Positions 1-10,803 of a stretch of 64,000 nt of DNA are shown here, one piece after another; within the stretch, counting starts at the first letter, position 1, and each line of letters starts with the position of its first letter. The stretch covers positions 676,310 to 740,309 of the forward strand of contig RHPI01001737.1 in NCBI GenBank assembly GCA_009103225.1, given 5' to 3'. Origin of the DNA: Chlorokybus atmophyticus (Eukaryota > Streptophyta > Chlorokybophyceae > Chlorokybales > Chlorokybaceae). The notes under the pieces were generated by a model. It did no database searches. It was given only the letters and a program-made list of their open reading frames with translations, and was not told where the DNA came from. Made by a program: the position numbers and the translations under genes.

Positions 1-412
1 CCGTCTGCGAGGACCGGCAGCAGCTGCAGCACCGCCACTTTCTCCACCACCTGAAAGGAGTGGTCGGACAGGAAGAAATCTACTGTGCTTGTGGGTGCCT
101 TGAAGTGCGAAACCCGCAGAGTCGCCTTGCATGCATTCAGCCTGTGCACATCTGCTCGAGAGCACGTGTTGTTGGCTTTTGTGTTCAACACAAAAGCAAC
201 ACCAAAGACATGCCTGGCCTGCAAAATCTGTCTCGTGGATGGACGCATTCGTTCCTTCGCGGCGTCGAACACAGCAGCAAGCAGGTGGTCAATGATGCCT
301 CTCAGCACATGCATTGCGTCAGGGGCAAGACGAGAGTAGCAGTCAGCTCCCGGCACCCGCGACTGTCGCCAACCCCACAGTGCATTCTGTTGCCAAACCA
401 CATTGCCTGGTT

Positions 413-670
413 TCACGGAAAGCCATTCATCCTCACGAATGCCGGTAATTTGACCATTACCTCCTCGACATGCATGGAGTGCTGCTCTTTGAAAGCCTTG
501 GCTGTCTGGCGTGCATTCCTAACACCGCTATGCAGGTCCGCCCGCAGCTGACGTATTGCTGGTGTGTAGAAGGCCTCGGTTCTCAATTCCCGGTCCTCAT
601 CCATCTCCAACAGATCTGATTTGATGACGAGACAAACATCGCAAGGATGTCGTATTTGGTTGCCCGACAC
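413..670 (-). CDS. Plavaka-type transposase, Cys-containing segment after the core
   Basis: This 85-residue frame starts within the region that in Plavaka proteins carries a small zinc-binding knuckle after the core. HPCDVCLVIKSDL supplies a CxxC pair, followed by MDEDRELRTEAFYTPAIRQLRADL, a charged helix typical of that position. It lies just downstream of the core on the same strand, separated by a frame change at about 670-695. I see no clear coding continuation in 1-412 and cannot tell whether the copy is intact. It is called mainly from position and the CxxC plus helix pattern. Confidence 0.5.
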   Translation of the reverse strand: MSGNQIRHPCDVCLVIKSDLLEMDEDRELRTEAFYTPAIRQLRADLHSGVRNARQTAKAFKEQHSMHVEEVMVKLPAFVRMNGFP

Positions 671-694
671 AGTGCGTGCGAGTGTGACAGTCTC

Positions 695-1285
695 CTACAA
701 CACGACAAACTCAGATGTTCTACTGACAACATCCTCCATGCACTGTTTGCTGGCAGGCTGCATCCGGTTACAACCATTCATGCCCACTACCTGCAAATCG
801 GTGATGTAGTTGGCAAGCGCGGGAAACACACGACGCTCGATGCCATTCGGGTCGATGAGTTGCAGACCTTCCCAACTCGCCCGCTTCACATCCCCTAACA
901 CTACATTCAAAGCGTCATGAAAAATCTCACGTTTCCGAATGGAGAACGATTCCTTGCCCTGCGCCCACGTGGGATGCCCTGCTACTGCGTGAAGCACCGG
1001 CAGAAGCGCTATCATAACAACCCCCATGTTGCTAGCATACATGTCCCAACTGTAGTTGGCAAGCGATGCCATCAGAGGGTAGCCAGAGCGCTTGCCCGCG
1101 CTGTCCAGCGTGGTCTTGTCACTGTACAGAATGGCAGGCGCCAAGTAGGACGCTTCCCCCACCTCTCTCCTCAAATCCACCTCCACATCCTTCCACCAAT
1201 CGCCCGTGGAAGGATGGCCAAAGCTGTGCTCGTCATCAGTGTATTGGAGATTGAAGCCATTGGCGGCATGTGGATTGCCATACAA
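695..1285 (-). CDS. Plavaka-type transposase core
   Basis: The 196-residue stretch has the hallmarks of the Plavaka core: GDWWKDVE near residue 28, the conserved APAILYSDKTTLD block near residues 49-61 (family consensus close to P-ILGSDKT), LANYSWDMYASN (counterpart of the IGN-VRR block), a FHDAL-VVLGDVK segment, then an IERRVFPALANYITDLQV block. In this family the SDKT aspartate belongs to the DDE-type catalytic core that cuts the element's ends. The annotated start is not a natural start codon; this is an internal exon. After residue 196 the frame closes, and the downstream piece at 413-670 lies in another frame, so splicing or decay separates them. Confidence 0.8.
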   Translation of the reverse strand: MYGNPHAANGFNLQYTDDEHSFGHPSTGDWWKDVEVDLRREVGEASYLAPAILYSDKTTLDSAGKRSGYPLMASLANYSWDMYASNMGVVMIALLPVLHAVAGHPTWAQGKESFSIRKREIFHDALNVVLGDVKRASWEGLQLIDPNGIERRVFPALANYITDLQVVGMNGCNRMQPASKQCMEDVVSRTSEFVVL

Positions 1286-1615
1286 CCGCGCGAGCCATAC
1301 CTGCTCCGACCAAGAGCATTACTTACTATGCTGGCCTCAGAATAGATACTGCATCGATACTGCATTAGGTACTGCATTTCATAGACCTTGGCCGGCATAT
1401 ATGTGACGCAGATGTCCTGATCCTCAGGGTCTCCAGGCTTGCGCAGGTCAGCCGTCACGTAGTTCTGATACGGCAGCACACTCGCATCTGCATATGTGAC
1501 ATGGCTCTGATGGTTGAAGCACATGCACTGCACACCGTGAACACACCTCAGAGTGAGAGAAAGCAATCGTGGTCCGGAGGTAGCTGGCCGCATGCACACC
1601 GGTCTCCCACTGGAG

Positions 1616-2071
1616 CTATTCCGTCAGGAAGTGTGCATTTCGGATGCACTTGATGATCCGCCCCATGTCGGAGGCCGACAAGCCTTGGCCGTTGTTGCAC
1701 TGCACGAATGCCACTGCAAGAGCATGCTCCGAGCCATACCACCTGGGTTTCGACGCGTGCGAAGGGACGCCTCCACTTCCATGTTGGCGTGCCATCGGTT
1801 TCTCAGGCACACGCACACATCGAAAGCCCTCGTTCACTTCCTCCTCCTCTTGTTGCTGCTGTGCGTGTGTCTCCTGGAGGAATCCTTCAGCATCAAGCAT
1901 GTGAGCATCCTGGATCGAACTCCCCGGTTCAACATGACCCGCATCGTACTGTAATGGACGCTGGCCGACATACAGCTTGATCTGCTTGCACACCCTGCTG
2001 CTAATAATGTGCATGTAGACCGAGCTGCGTGTGGCGAAGCGCATGTGGCAATACGGACAAAGGACTCCCAT
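1616..2071 (-). CDS. Plavaka-type transposase, N-terminal C2H2-finger exon
   Basis: The reading frame opens with MGVLCPYCHMRF, and Cys5, Cys8, His21 and Cys28 give a C2H2/C2HC-like finger, expected at the very start of Plavaka-type transposases. A Gln/Glu-rich stretch follows (QQQQEEEE near residues 72-80), then GLSASDMGRIIKCIRN, which resembles the leucine-rich helix before the transposase core in this family. The frame ends in a stop at 1616, but the homologous protein continues, so an intron or frameshift must lead to the next exon near 1290-1600. The start ATG at 2069-2071 is the first in frame and directly precedes the finger. The finger presumably binds the terminal repeats just upstream (inference). 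Confidence 0.7.
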   Translation of the reverse strand: MGVLCPYCHMRFATRSSVYMHIISSRVCKQIKLYVGQRPLQYDAGHVEPGSSIQDAHMLDAEGFLQETHAQQQQEEEEVNEGFRCVRVPEKPMARQHGSGGVPSHASKPRWYGSEHALAVAFVQCNNGQGLSASDMGRIIKCIRNAHFLTE

Positions 2072-2138
2072 ATCTCACTACTAACGTCGACACAGGTGTC
2101 GCCAATGTAACCTGCATCATATCCAGCAACACGCACAC

Positions 2139-2139
<1 letters not shown>

Positions 2140-2170
<31 letters not shown>

Positions 2171-2194
2171 GCCACCGCCACCGCTACCGCTACC
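2140..2194. repeat. CGC/CAC trinucleotide microsatellite
   Basis: About 18 trinucleotide units, beginning as pure CGC repeats and grading into CGC-CAC and CGC-TAC. It lies between the first transposase exon and the inverted-motif zone of the transposon, so it belongs to the element's untranslated leader. On the minus strand it would read as poly-Ala or poly-Gly codons, but no supported frame uses it. Confidence 0.9.
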
Positions 2195-2233
2195 CTTGCA
2201 TGCCAGAGGCGGGAAACTTGGCCGCCAGTCACT

Positions 2234-2432
2234 GGCTCCGTCGTACCATTATAATGGTACGATCGAGCCATTGCACGTCCAGGGTGAGTCTCTGGATATT
2301 TTTATATACATATATATTCTGATTGAACCGTTTCAATGGTACGAAGATGCCTTTGCCAAAAGGTATAGGCATTGTACAAAGGTACCATTGAAATGGTACC
2401 TTTGTACAATGGCAATGGCAGTTCGTACCATT
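2234..2432. repeat. Cluster of inverted GTACCATT motifs (subterminal repeats)
   Basis: Six copies of the 8-mer GTACCATT or its complement lie in 190 bases, at 2243, 2253, 2335, 2382, 2392 and 2425. They pair into nested palindromes. A perfect 22-base palindrome is at 2241-2262, with TGGCTC/GAGCCA outer arms. A perfect 42-base inverted repeat (20-base arms, 2-base spacer) is at 2370-2411. CAATGGTACGAA (2333-2344) and its complement (2421-2432) form an outer pair around the 42-mer. The cluster sits upstream of the Plavaka-like transposase. In CACTA elements, arrays of short motifs in both orientations near the ends are binding sites for the element's own DNA-binding protein. That role is inferred here from position. 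Confidence 0.7.
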
Positions 2433-3121
2433 GACAACTCTGGCAATGTCAGTCCCCCTGCGCATGAAAACACCATTGATAGCTCCGCCAAGCTATGCCC
2501 TTACAGGGGCGTGATGCCGAGGGTATGTGGCGTTTGGAAGATCGTTGGCGGCGCTGCCAGGGGCGTAGTGGGCATTGTGGTCGAGGTCCGGGATGAATTC
2601 CATGTTCGCACAGGGCGGGCAGGGTGCCGGAGGGGTGTCCTCGGTGTCAAACCCCACCAAGACTACCAAGGGCACATCCAATGACAACAGTGACTCGGGC
2701 GATATCTTACAGGGCTCCCCCTCCGAGTGGGCAAAGGCACACCACAATACTGCCTCTAAGAAAATCCGACCCACCAGCAGCTGCGACCACGGCGACATGA
2801 TTGAAGGGACCAAACAAGACTGGCATAACCAAGGTGGGTTACGATGCACTGTCAATGCCACATGCTAGGGTTCTTTTATCTTGCACATGCACAGCCTCAA
2901 GTATCTTGCACTTGACATACATTGTCAATACGACATGCACACCCTCATGCACAACCTCCAGTGTCATGCACATGAACAGCATGACCAATCTCGCAAATGC
3001 ACAGCCTATTTCTACTTGCGGGAGCTCACAAGTCGCAAAAGAGAAGCTGCGGAGTCAAACGAACGGGTAATCTATGACCTAGTTTAATGTTTCCAGCGGT
3101 AATTAAGCAGTATGCTTGCAG

Positions 3122-3448
3122 ATTGCCATGTTGGTCAGAGTGAACCAAGAGCAGCGCGGCAGGCTGACTGTCTGCCTGGCGGAGTGCAACAAAGCGGAAG
3201 ACGAGGTAAGCGTGTGTATGCTGATGGGCTAGTCCTCTGGCAGCACGCCACTCTTACAGCATTACCAAATGCAGGTGGTCACTCTCAAAGCGACCATCAA
3301 GCGCATGCGCGTGCACGGCGAGGCGCTGACATTCAAGCTGAAGGACGAAGTAGCCGCTGTACTGTCAGCGAGCGAGGCAGCGGATGAAGATGACTCCGGC
3401 GTTGAAGCAGAAGACTCGTCGGAGGAGGAACAGGAGGAGGGGGTTTGA
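3122..3448 (+). CDS. Small protein with acidic C-terminus (last two exons visible)
   Basis: Two exons join in phase: 3122-3205 (after an acceptor AG at 3120-3121) and 3275-3448, with an intron of 69 bases (GTAAGC...GCAG). From the ATG at 3128 the product is 83 residues: a basic front (MLVRVNQEQRGRLTV), a probable helix (VVTLKATIKRMRVHGEALTFKLKDEV), then a strongly acidic Ser/Glu/Asp tail ending EEEQEEGV. The acceptor just before the first exon suggests further exons upstream, but I could not identify any between 2575 and 3110. I do not recognise the family. Acidic tails of this kind are common in chaperones and nuclear proteins, which is not enough for a function. Confidence 0.5.
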
Positions 3449-5939
3449 GGAGGAGTTCTGAGGCAGGCACCACGGGTTGACAAGCTGCGCATGAGTCCGA
3501 CACCTAGACTCAATGTTATAGGGTAGTTTCATGCGCAAGTCGGCTGCTCAGGTGTAAGTGGACATACTCTCACCATTGCCCGTACATTGTATATATTGTG
3601 CGCTTTTAGGTGCAAGACCAAACAATCAGTCAAAGGTTTGTACAAGCTGCATGGCATGTTAGTGTTGGCTTACGGCAAGAATTGCCAACTTTTGTCAAAC
3701 GGCAAGGGTCACATATTAACAGCAGTGTAACGGCAAAGAAGTTGCCGGCTATTGCTGTCAGCTGTCCGTAACTACCGGCTAACGGCCGTCTGTGCACATC
3801 GACCAAAGGGTAACTGGTTGACAACTCTCGGCCGGTTAGGGCCACTGACAACCACTTTCGGCCCGCGGCCGTCTGCGTCAGTCCACTTAAGCCAACGGCA
3901 AACCCAACAGTCCAAAAGTAATATTTCAGGCAGCGACATGCAGGCTCAGGCAGGCTCAGGCACCAGTCAGTCCCTCAATCCTTAGTCAGTCACCGTGTAA
4001 AATTTGGGACGTTGTGATTGCTGTTAGGTTATGATGGTTTCAAAGATTCTTTGGGGTAGTGAGTGCCTTCCCACCTCGTACCAATGGAAACGCGATTTGT
4101 AAAACGCGTTCTGACGCGTAATTATGTCGCTGGCTGCCAGTGCGCGCGACACTTAACGCACCATTGACGTTTGTCGTTGCCATGTCGCGCTAAAGATGTT
4201 TCGCGCCTTTTACGCAGCGCTTGGCAACTGCGTTTTTGACAAAGCTATCGCCTCGTTTCTGTATTGTTTTTATTAACGCAGTGCGGCGTAACGGTTGCGC
4301 AACTTTTTGTGTGTAGTACCAAATCAATATCGACTTCAAAGCAATTTACTGATTTCACATATCGTCTTAAAACCGTTTTGTACATTGTTGTACTCATCTG
4401 ATACGATCAACTATGTGCGTTTTTAACTAACATGCTTGAAATAGTTACGTTGGCACTTTATTTAGGTTATCAATTGGATGGTGATGATTGGTAATGTGTC
4501 GAGCAAACGACACTTACAATATCAATCCAACGCTTGTGAATTAAAGCAAGCTGTAACCCCCCACATGCATCCATATGCCGCAATATGTACACGATCAAAA
4601 TGCCGGATTTACTATCACATCATACGCTGTTTGATATGGATATTTTTTTCGCCTGTTGTTCATGTTTGATGACGCAGTAACTATAGCGTGTAATAAATTA
4701 GCGCTACATGGTAGAGTGGATTAGTTAGAACGAGGCTGAGTAGTTGCGGCATGTCTTTGGGGTATGGGGCCTGCCCCGACCTCGTACCGCCAAAAACGCG
4801 GCCGTTTTGACCACTAACTGTAATGCAATTGCACCGAGTCCCTAGCGATTTTGAGTCGCCGCTGGTCCGCAGTTGCCGCTGAGATATTTTTTAGCATCTT
4901 TTACGCATCTTTGCAATGATTGGCCATTTCGCTGCCTTTTTCGGCAACGGCTGTTGTCACCGTTGCGATCCCATTTGATCAATCTTATGCGTGACCAAAT
5001 GGTGGCCTAACGATGCAATTTTTCGTTTAGTTAAATCTTAACGTTAAGGTAATTCAGGTTAGCATTATTCTGATGGTTGTAACCTCGGCATTATTTACTG
5101 AGTATCGCAGCACGTACCGTGGCGTGAACGTTACGTTAAAAGTTAAGTTTTGAAACACTTAACTGCAGGTTGCTAACCAAATTGCACCATATTGCACCAT
5201 ATTGCAGCATATGTATTTATATCGCAACATATGTGCTTCATACTGCAACACATCACAGATATTGTTTTGCCACCTTAGATAAGTGTGTTACATTTCAAAT
5301 CATATGAGCCATATGCAACAATATGCCGGCATGTGCATCGTGCACGTTGTGCTCATTATTGATATTTATTCGCATATAGTTTGAGCAGTTTCATGAAGTG
5401 GGAATGTGCTTTGGACGATCGAGATCTATATTTAACAGAGCGAACGGCTAATAGTTAATAAACGCCACCTAGCCAATGAGCGGCATGCTGGCCGCGCAGC
5501 CCGGCAGTCGCGGGTGCCGCATGTGATGCCCTCGGGGTGAGGTTTGCGTGTGCCCTAATGCCGGCCGCCCCGCCCAATCAGCCGCACCGCTCGTTGCGGC
5601 CAAAAGTGGCCATGTGCACCGTGCATGTAGATACTCATTATTTTGTACTTATTTGGCATATATTTGAGCAATTGCGTAACATGGGGATGTGCTTTTTATG
5701 GCCTATAAGCAGATCCAACAGGTTGTAAGAAGTGCCCGCCGCCCAGCCAATGAGAGGCAGGCGAGCATACTTTGCAGCTTGGCAATCGCGGGTGCCAGAT
5801 GTGTGATGGCAAGTGGTTTGGCTCGTGATGAGCACATGCTGCATGAGTGCGTGACATGGTGTTGTAAGCAACACAACAATTCGCACTCTAAAACTGGTTT
5901 GGCTCATGGTGGGCCATAAAAGCGTGTATCGTGAGTAGT
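3449..5939. other. AT-rich intergenic region with diverged duplications
   Basis: No supported gene. The region drifts to higher A+T from about 4000. Two weakly similar blocks begin TTTGGGGTA at 4049 and 4758 and share CCTCGTACC...AAACGCG. A clearer diverged duplication is 5330-5560 versus 5615-5830: both copies run through a CTCATTATT segment, a TTTGAGCA segment, GGGATGTGCTTT or a near match, an AGCCAATGAG box and an ATCGCGGGTGCC-like segment, about 285 bases apart. A run of ATATTGCACC-like units lies at 5180-5260. All open frames here are short and lack protein-like composition. Confidence 0.6.
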
Positions 5940-6012
5940 GGCCAGAGGGAGGCTCGAACTCCCGACCTTTTGCGTGTAAGGCAAACGTGATAACCAGCTA
6001 CACCATCCGACC
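5940..6012 (-). tRNA. tRNA-Val (anticodon TAC)
   Basis: The complement of these 73 bases folds as a tRNA. The acceptor pairs GGTCGGA with TCTGGCC (two G-T pairs). The D-arm region is TGGTGTAGCTGGTTATCAC. The anticodon arm is TTTGC-CTTACAC-GCAAA, giving anticodon TAC. The T arm is GGGAG-TTCGAGC-CTCCC. The D- and anticodon-arm sequence closely resembles plant tRNA-Val. CCA is not encoded, as expected for a nuclear tRNA gene. No intron is present. A TTTT stretch follows about 18 bases after the 3' end on the minus strand (AAAA at 5918-5921 on plus), a usual RNA polymerase III terminator. Confidence 0.92.
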
Positions 6013-6665
6013 GGATGTCCCCAAATCAGACTGTTATGCTGTCCAGCTAAATGTTGTTAGGGTTTGCTCGGATATGCAATCCGCCTATGTTTTGCTGCCG
6101 GAGGCAGGTGGAACGGCCGGGCCATGGGCGGTGTGGGCGGCTCTTCAGTGCTTGTGCTGAAGACAAGTCCACTTCTGATGTGTGCTGCTGGAGCGGGTTG
6201 GGTTGAATTCAACTAAGGGCGGCCGTTAGGTAAACGCATTCAATGGTGTCGGTTGTCCGTCGCATTGCATGCAAGGCAGCCGCAGGTTGCTTATTCAGGT
6301 CAATCTGTCGCTGCAATTGTTTGTTCTTCAGCAACTGTAGCTGCTCAAAAGATATTGCTGTTAAGAGCATGTTCAGCAAGATGCATGGGGATGGAGCAGT
6401 CAATGCACCGTACCAGAAGCACAGAAACAGAGGCTTCCGGCAATGGCAGCGCCTTTTTAGCCGCTTCTATCACCGGGCTTGAAACCCGCACAACTGTAAT
6501 TTGCTAGATGTTGGTTATGCTGCATTGGCTGCAACTTTTAGTTATGTTGTCTTCCGGTAGAAGCTCAAGCTGGTTGCTGTCGTTGTTGCTTGCATTAGAC
6601 GTGTGGCAGCGGTGTAGTGTCTGCGCTCAACGAGCTTGTGCTCTCATTCTTTGGAGCAGATACAA
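6013..6665. other. Upstream region of the 6666 gene
   Basis: No coding signal that I can support. It probably holds the promoter and 5' untranslated leader of the gene starting at 6666. I see no clear TATA box. Confidence 0.4.
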
Positions 6666-9600
6666 ATGGCAGACAGTGAGCAGCATAGAAGAGGTGGTAG
6701 CCGAGCAGAGGCGGAGAAAGAGCCGTTGAGAAAGCGTGCAGCGCAAGAGGCGATTCCCAATACGAGTAACAGTAAGAAGGCTCGCTGGGAGCAAGAAGAG
6801 CAGGTGCGTGCTGCCCGCTTGGCTGCGCAAGCGCTGCAGCCAGCCGGTAAAGCTAAAGACGTCACAAACAGACATAGGAACAACCGCTCTCGAAGGGAGC
6901 TTGCAGCTGAGTCAGATCCTACAGCAGGTGGTGACAGTGACCTTGGTAAGCCCGCAAGATTTGCTGCTGCTTCGTAGCTCGCAGTAGTCCTTTGCTCGTG
7001 TCGCTCGCGCCTTGCACTCAGCTCCACCGGATCATGTCTGTCAAAGCATCCAGTGTGAATAGCCAATGTCTTAACTTGCTCTCTTTCTTGCTTGCTTTCG
7101 CTAAGCTTGCCCAAAATATATTTGCAGATCGCTGGCAACCCAATAATGATCGCTGGATGCCTCCATCATCACCAGCCCGTGCAGATCCGCCAGCTGCAGC
7201 AGCACGGCCTGTCGCTACCAGTGCACAACTTGATGCAAGCCAGCAAGCTCACAAGGGCAGGACTGCATCGGAAGATGAGACGCAACTGGTTAAAAGCCGC
7301 GACCCAAAGAAGAGTAAGCGAAAACAGGACAAACCCGCGAAGGAAAAGGGCCGGTTGAAGGATAAGCGTGGAGATGCAGACAGTGACAAAGCCAAAAAAA
7401 AGCGCAAGGAAGGGAAGAGTCGCAAACCTGATGCTGTGCAGGATAGACCTCTGGACCAAGATCAAAGTCAAAGCCAGGATACCAAGGCTTCAACTGCTGT
7501 GGATGCATCAACGAGGCAGACAAGCAGTAAGCAGGGCAGCAAGCGTCCAACTGAGCCCGCTGAGGAACTTGAGGCTGGACTGTCCCCCAGGTCGCACCGC
7601 TCATCTGATCCACGTGGCTTATCTGAGCAGAGTCCTGAGATCCATCACACCGGTACTCCGCACAGCTCAGCAAAGGACGAGCATGTGCCGATCCGGTGCT
7701 ACGATAACGGCCAAAGAGAAACTTCTGCGGGATGGAAGCATGCAGTAGCTGCTCGCATGCGCCAGCCTGAGCCAACAGAGCGAGGATATGGTGGTGAAGT
7801 GCATGGCAACCAAGACCGTTCCAGAGGACATGAGCCCATGCAGTCAGAAGCTCTTCAAGATCATGCCAGCACAGGCGCACGGAGGGAGTTGGAGCGCTCT
7901 GTTACTAACAGGAGACAGCGTGATGAGCGAGAGGACGAAGCACGGCCTTCAGGTTTGCATGAACGATCTGAGCGGCCACAGCTGAGTCGCAAACAGGAGT
8001 CTGAGAAAAGCAGGGATTGTCTTGTTGAGATTCCACGAGAGTCACGTAGGCGCCAGTCACCTTCTCCAGGTAGACAGCTCAAGCGTTTGTCCAGACCCGA
8101 CCCAGTACCTCAGGATAAACGGCAGGACAGTGTTCCCAAACCAAGGGATATTGAGCAAGTTGACAGGGCAGATGTTCGTAACAGGCGACGAGAGTCCCCA
8201 GCGCCTGATGTTGCCCAGCGCCGGCGCTCTGTTGACAGGGAGAAAGTTGGGGTTCGAGCAAGGCAGCCAAAACCATTCGCTGATGGCAGACGGCAACATT
8301 CAGCAGATCGTGATGAACCTCTGCGCGATCGACGTCGGCAACAGTCGCCTGCTGAGCGTCGGCAGGACTATGTGCGCGAGCAAATGGAGCAAAGGTACAA
8401 TGGGCACGAAACCCGCAACTCGAGGTCACCTGAGCGCGAACGTTACGGGCAGGGTGCTGAACTAGAGAAACGCTATCCAGATAAAGCTGCCGCAGCGGTC
8501 CTTGGCCGCTCTCCGGAAAGAGGGCCGTCACCTCGGCGCCTGGCTCGAGGTCCACAACCTTCCTTGGCTCGCAGACCACCGGTTGATTCCACCCCTGCAC
8601 ACAGGTGGAGCAGTCGTGTAACAGTCTGACCTGTCAATTGCATCTGACTCGCCTGCAGTTGACATGCTGCTCGACTTCACAATAAGCGTATGCCAATCCG
8701 TTGGTTTGGCTGGTCTTGACAGGGATCGGTCACCAATGCAACGAGCAAGGAGTCCTTCTGGGTATCGAGATCGAAGTCCAGATGAGGATATACGCTTGCG
8801 GCGTGCTGATGCTCAGGCAGACAGGGCAGATGGCCGGTTTGCGGAAGCAGCTGCACGCTCCAAAGGTCGCTCTTACAACGACTTCCCACCTGATGACTAT
8901 CATGCGCGAGCGTCCCGAGACTTTGCGAACAATCGTGATGAACGGTATGGTACATGCAAGTTCAATGGCCTCCGTGCCATGCAAAAGGCTGGTAGAGTTT
9001 GTGTTTTCTCATTCCAACTGGCTTTGCGTGCTGCAGGGAAATCAGAGAGCAACCAGAGCAGCATCGTGCGGGACCAGATGAACACTCTCGTCAGCGACCC
9101 CTGCACGAGCACTCGCATCCGGGGCCCGAAATTGAGCGCTTTGCGGGCAGGGGCAAGTCCATGGGACGCGGTGGTTGGAACGGCCCCGGTGGGCGGGGTG
9201 ACTTTCAGCCGTTTGGCATGCCATTTCCTGGTGGACCACGGGGCTTCACTGGATTCCCACCTGGTCCAAGAGGCTTTGCTGACGCACGTATGCTGCCGAG
9301 GGGCATGGGTGCACCTCCTGGCTTTATGGGTCCTGATGTAGCGCTGCCAGAAGACATGAGAGTCAACAAAGGCATGCCTCGCGACAGTCGTCCAGGTAGG
9401 ACATACGGTCATGTTAAAGTACAGACTCGAATCTGCAGTGTTGGTAGACATTGGCTTTTGTCCAGGGCCTCAATTGAAGCCACGTAGGGAGGAGATGCCC
9501 AGACCCCGCACAGACAGACCACACCCGGATCGCAAGGATCATGGCAAGTTAGAGTTTGCTGGACTCTCATAGCTGAGCATTTGCACGCACTGCTGACCTT

Positions 9601-10803
9601 GTTGCTGTTTGCAGACGATTCAGAGGCAGGCCGCTCCCAGGATATTCTTTCAACTCCACATAGCTCAGGCAAAACATCCAGAGCGCGCTTGGAACATGCA
9701 GGTACCTCAGTCCCCCTGGAAGATAAAGCTGTGCCCAGGGGGCCACCAAGGCTGCAGTTGCAAGCCCAACAGCTCCTTCTTGCCACCGCACATGTGTCAC
9801 GAGCACTTGCGGGTGAAGACTTGTACAGGGAGTGCATGGCTATCCTTGGCCAGGTGGACCAAACGATGGCTGCACCTGATGTTGAGGTGCGCACAACCCA
9901 ATCAACTAGGGCTCTCGTAAAGCAAGTTGGCATGATTCTGAGCAAAGTGCATGTGTGCCTGCGCCTGTCTCTTCCTGTGTGTCGATCTGCAAGAATTGCA
10001 ATCAAGCGTCAAAGTGACCAGTGACAATGCAGGCGCAGGTGGACAATACGCAAACAGCAGAGGATGGCGTTGCAAGTGTGCAGCCATGCCATGAGGAGTT
10101 CAAGGTATCTACAGCTGTGCAAATCCTTCTGCATGACAGGTGTCAACACTTGCATTGTAATCACCTCCCACTCCCTTGCTTATAGGCTTGCCTGGACCAA
10201 CACCAAAAGCCTGTCATGGAAGGGCGCGCAGTTCCATCACATCACGGGTTCTTCACTGTGCCATCCCAGGAACTGGCTGTTTACTTGAGTTCGTGCAGCG
10301 CATCTACCAACTTATGGTCCACTTTGGGAGCCATGGAAAGCACCCAGAAAGCTGTTCAGTTGCCCACAGCTCCTCAAACCCTTGTTAAATATGTTGGCTG
10401 CCCAGCTGAGGCTGGTGAGGCCACCAAGGAACTGGAAAAAGAGGTCCATCTGGCCGAGCGCATAAATGGTCAACTTGGTGAAGCGCGTAGCATTGGGCAA
10501 ATTGATAATCCCCCGTCGGCAGCTGAGTTTGCAGCAAGTGACCTTCCCGATTTAAGTCATGTTGCAGCGGTGGAAGCTATCGAAGAAGATGCAGTCATGT
10601 ACAGTAGCGAGGATGATGACCCAGCATCTGGTCCACTGCAAGACATGGCGGATGCTGAGTATACGCAGGCCTCTGATATGCAGGCGTGGCATCCGAAGGC
10701 CAAGGACAGCCTAACTTTAGACCACGGTACACCTGCAGAGGTTATCAAAGACGCGACTGAGGAGTGTGGTGCTGCCGAGCAGCCAGAGTGCAAGCGGAAT
10801 TGA
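6666..10803 (+). CDS. Large charged RS/RE-rich protein, unknown function (1145 aa)
   Basis: Eight exons join with all phases consistent: 6666-6945, 7128-8604, 8723-8944, 9037-9395, 9466-9543, 9615-9946, 10033-10104, 10186-10803. The start MADSEQHRRG has a good context (A at -3, G at +4). Residues about 1-95 are a charged helix-like region; about 130-585 are Lys/Arg/Asp/Glu/Ser-rich with many RSPE/RRQSP-type dipeptides; about 680-750 are a Gly/Pro/Phe-rich segment (GRGGWNGPGGRG, PGGPRGFTGFPPGPRGF) like low-complexity regions of RNA-binding proteins. The last 350 residues are less biased, with a conserved-looking helix (QLQAQQLLLATAHVSRAL) and an acidic C-terminus. No RRM, zinc finger or catalytic motif is visible. 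Composition suggests a nuclear splicing- or transcription-associated protein; that is inference. The fifth intron (9544-9614) uses a GC donor (GCAAGT). Confidence 0.8.

Larger units (their letters stand above)
1..2570 (-). mobile_element. Plavaka/CACTA-like DNA transposon, 5' part
   Basis: A minus-strand DNA transposon enters the window from the left. From its 5' end it shows a terminal zone of inverted motifs (2234-2432), a C2H2-finger exon (1616-2071), a linking exon region (about 1290-1600), the transposase core (695-1285) and a further Cys-containing block (413-670). That order matches the Plavaka branch of CACTA-like transposases, which is best known from fungi. On the minus strand a CACTA-type terminus could lie at 2570, where the complement of 2561-2570 reads CACTACGCCC. 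The other end is outside the window, so neither the target duplication nor the far terminal repeat can be tested. Intactness is unknown. Family assignment is confident from the core motifs; the outer limit at 2570 is a guess. Confidence 0.75.

Noticed and set aside
2493-2861. 122-codon minus-strand frame beginning beyond the transposon edge
   Set aside because: It crosses the candidate element terminus and shows no family motif. It could be an unrelated exon, but nothing supports that.
6508-6729. 73-codon plus frame before the 6666 gene
   Set aside because: Overlaps the start of the well-supported eight-exon gene in another frame.
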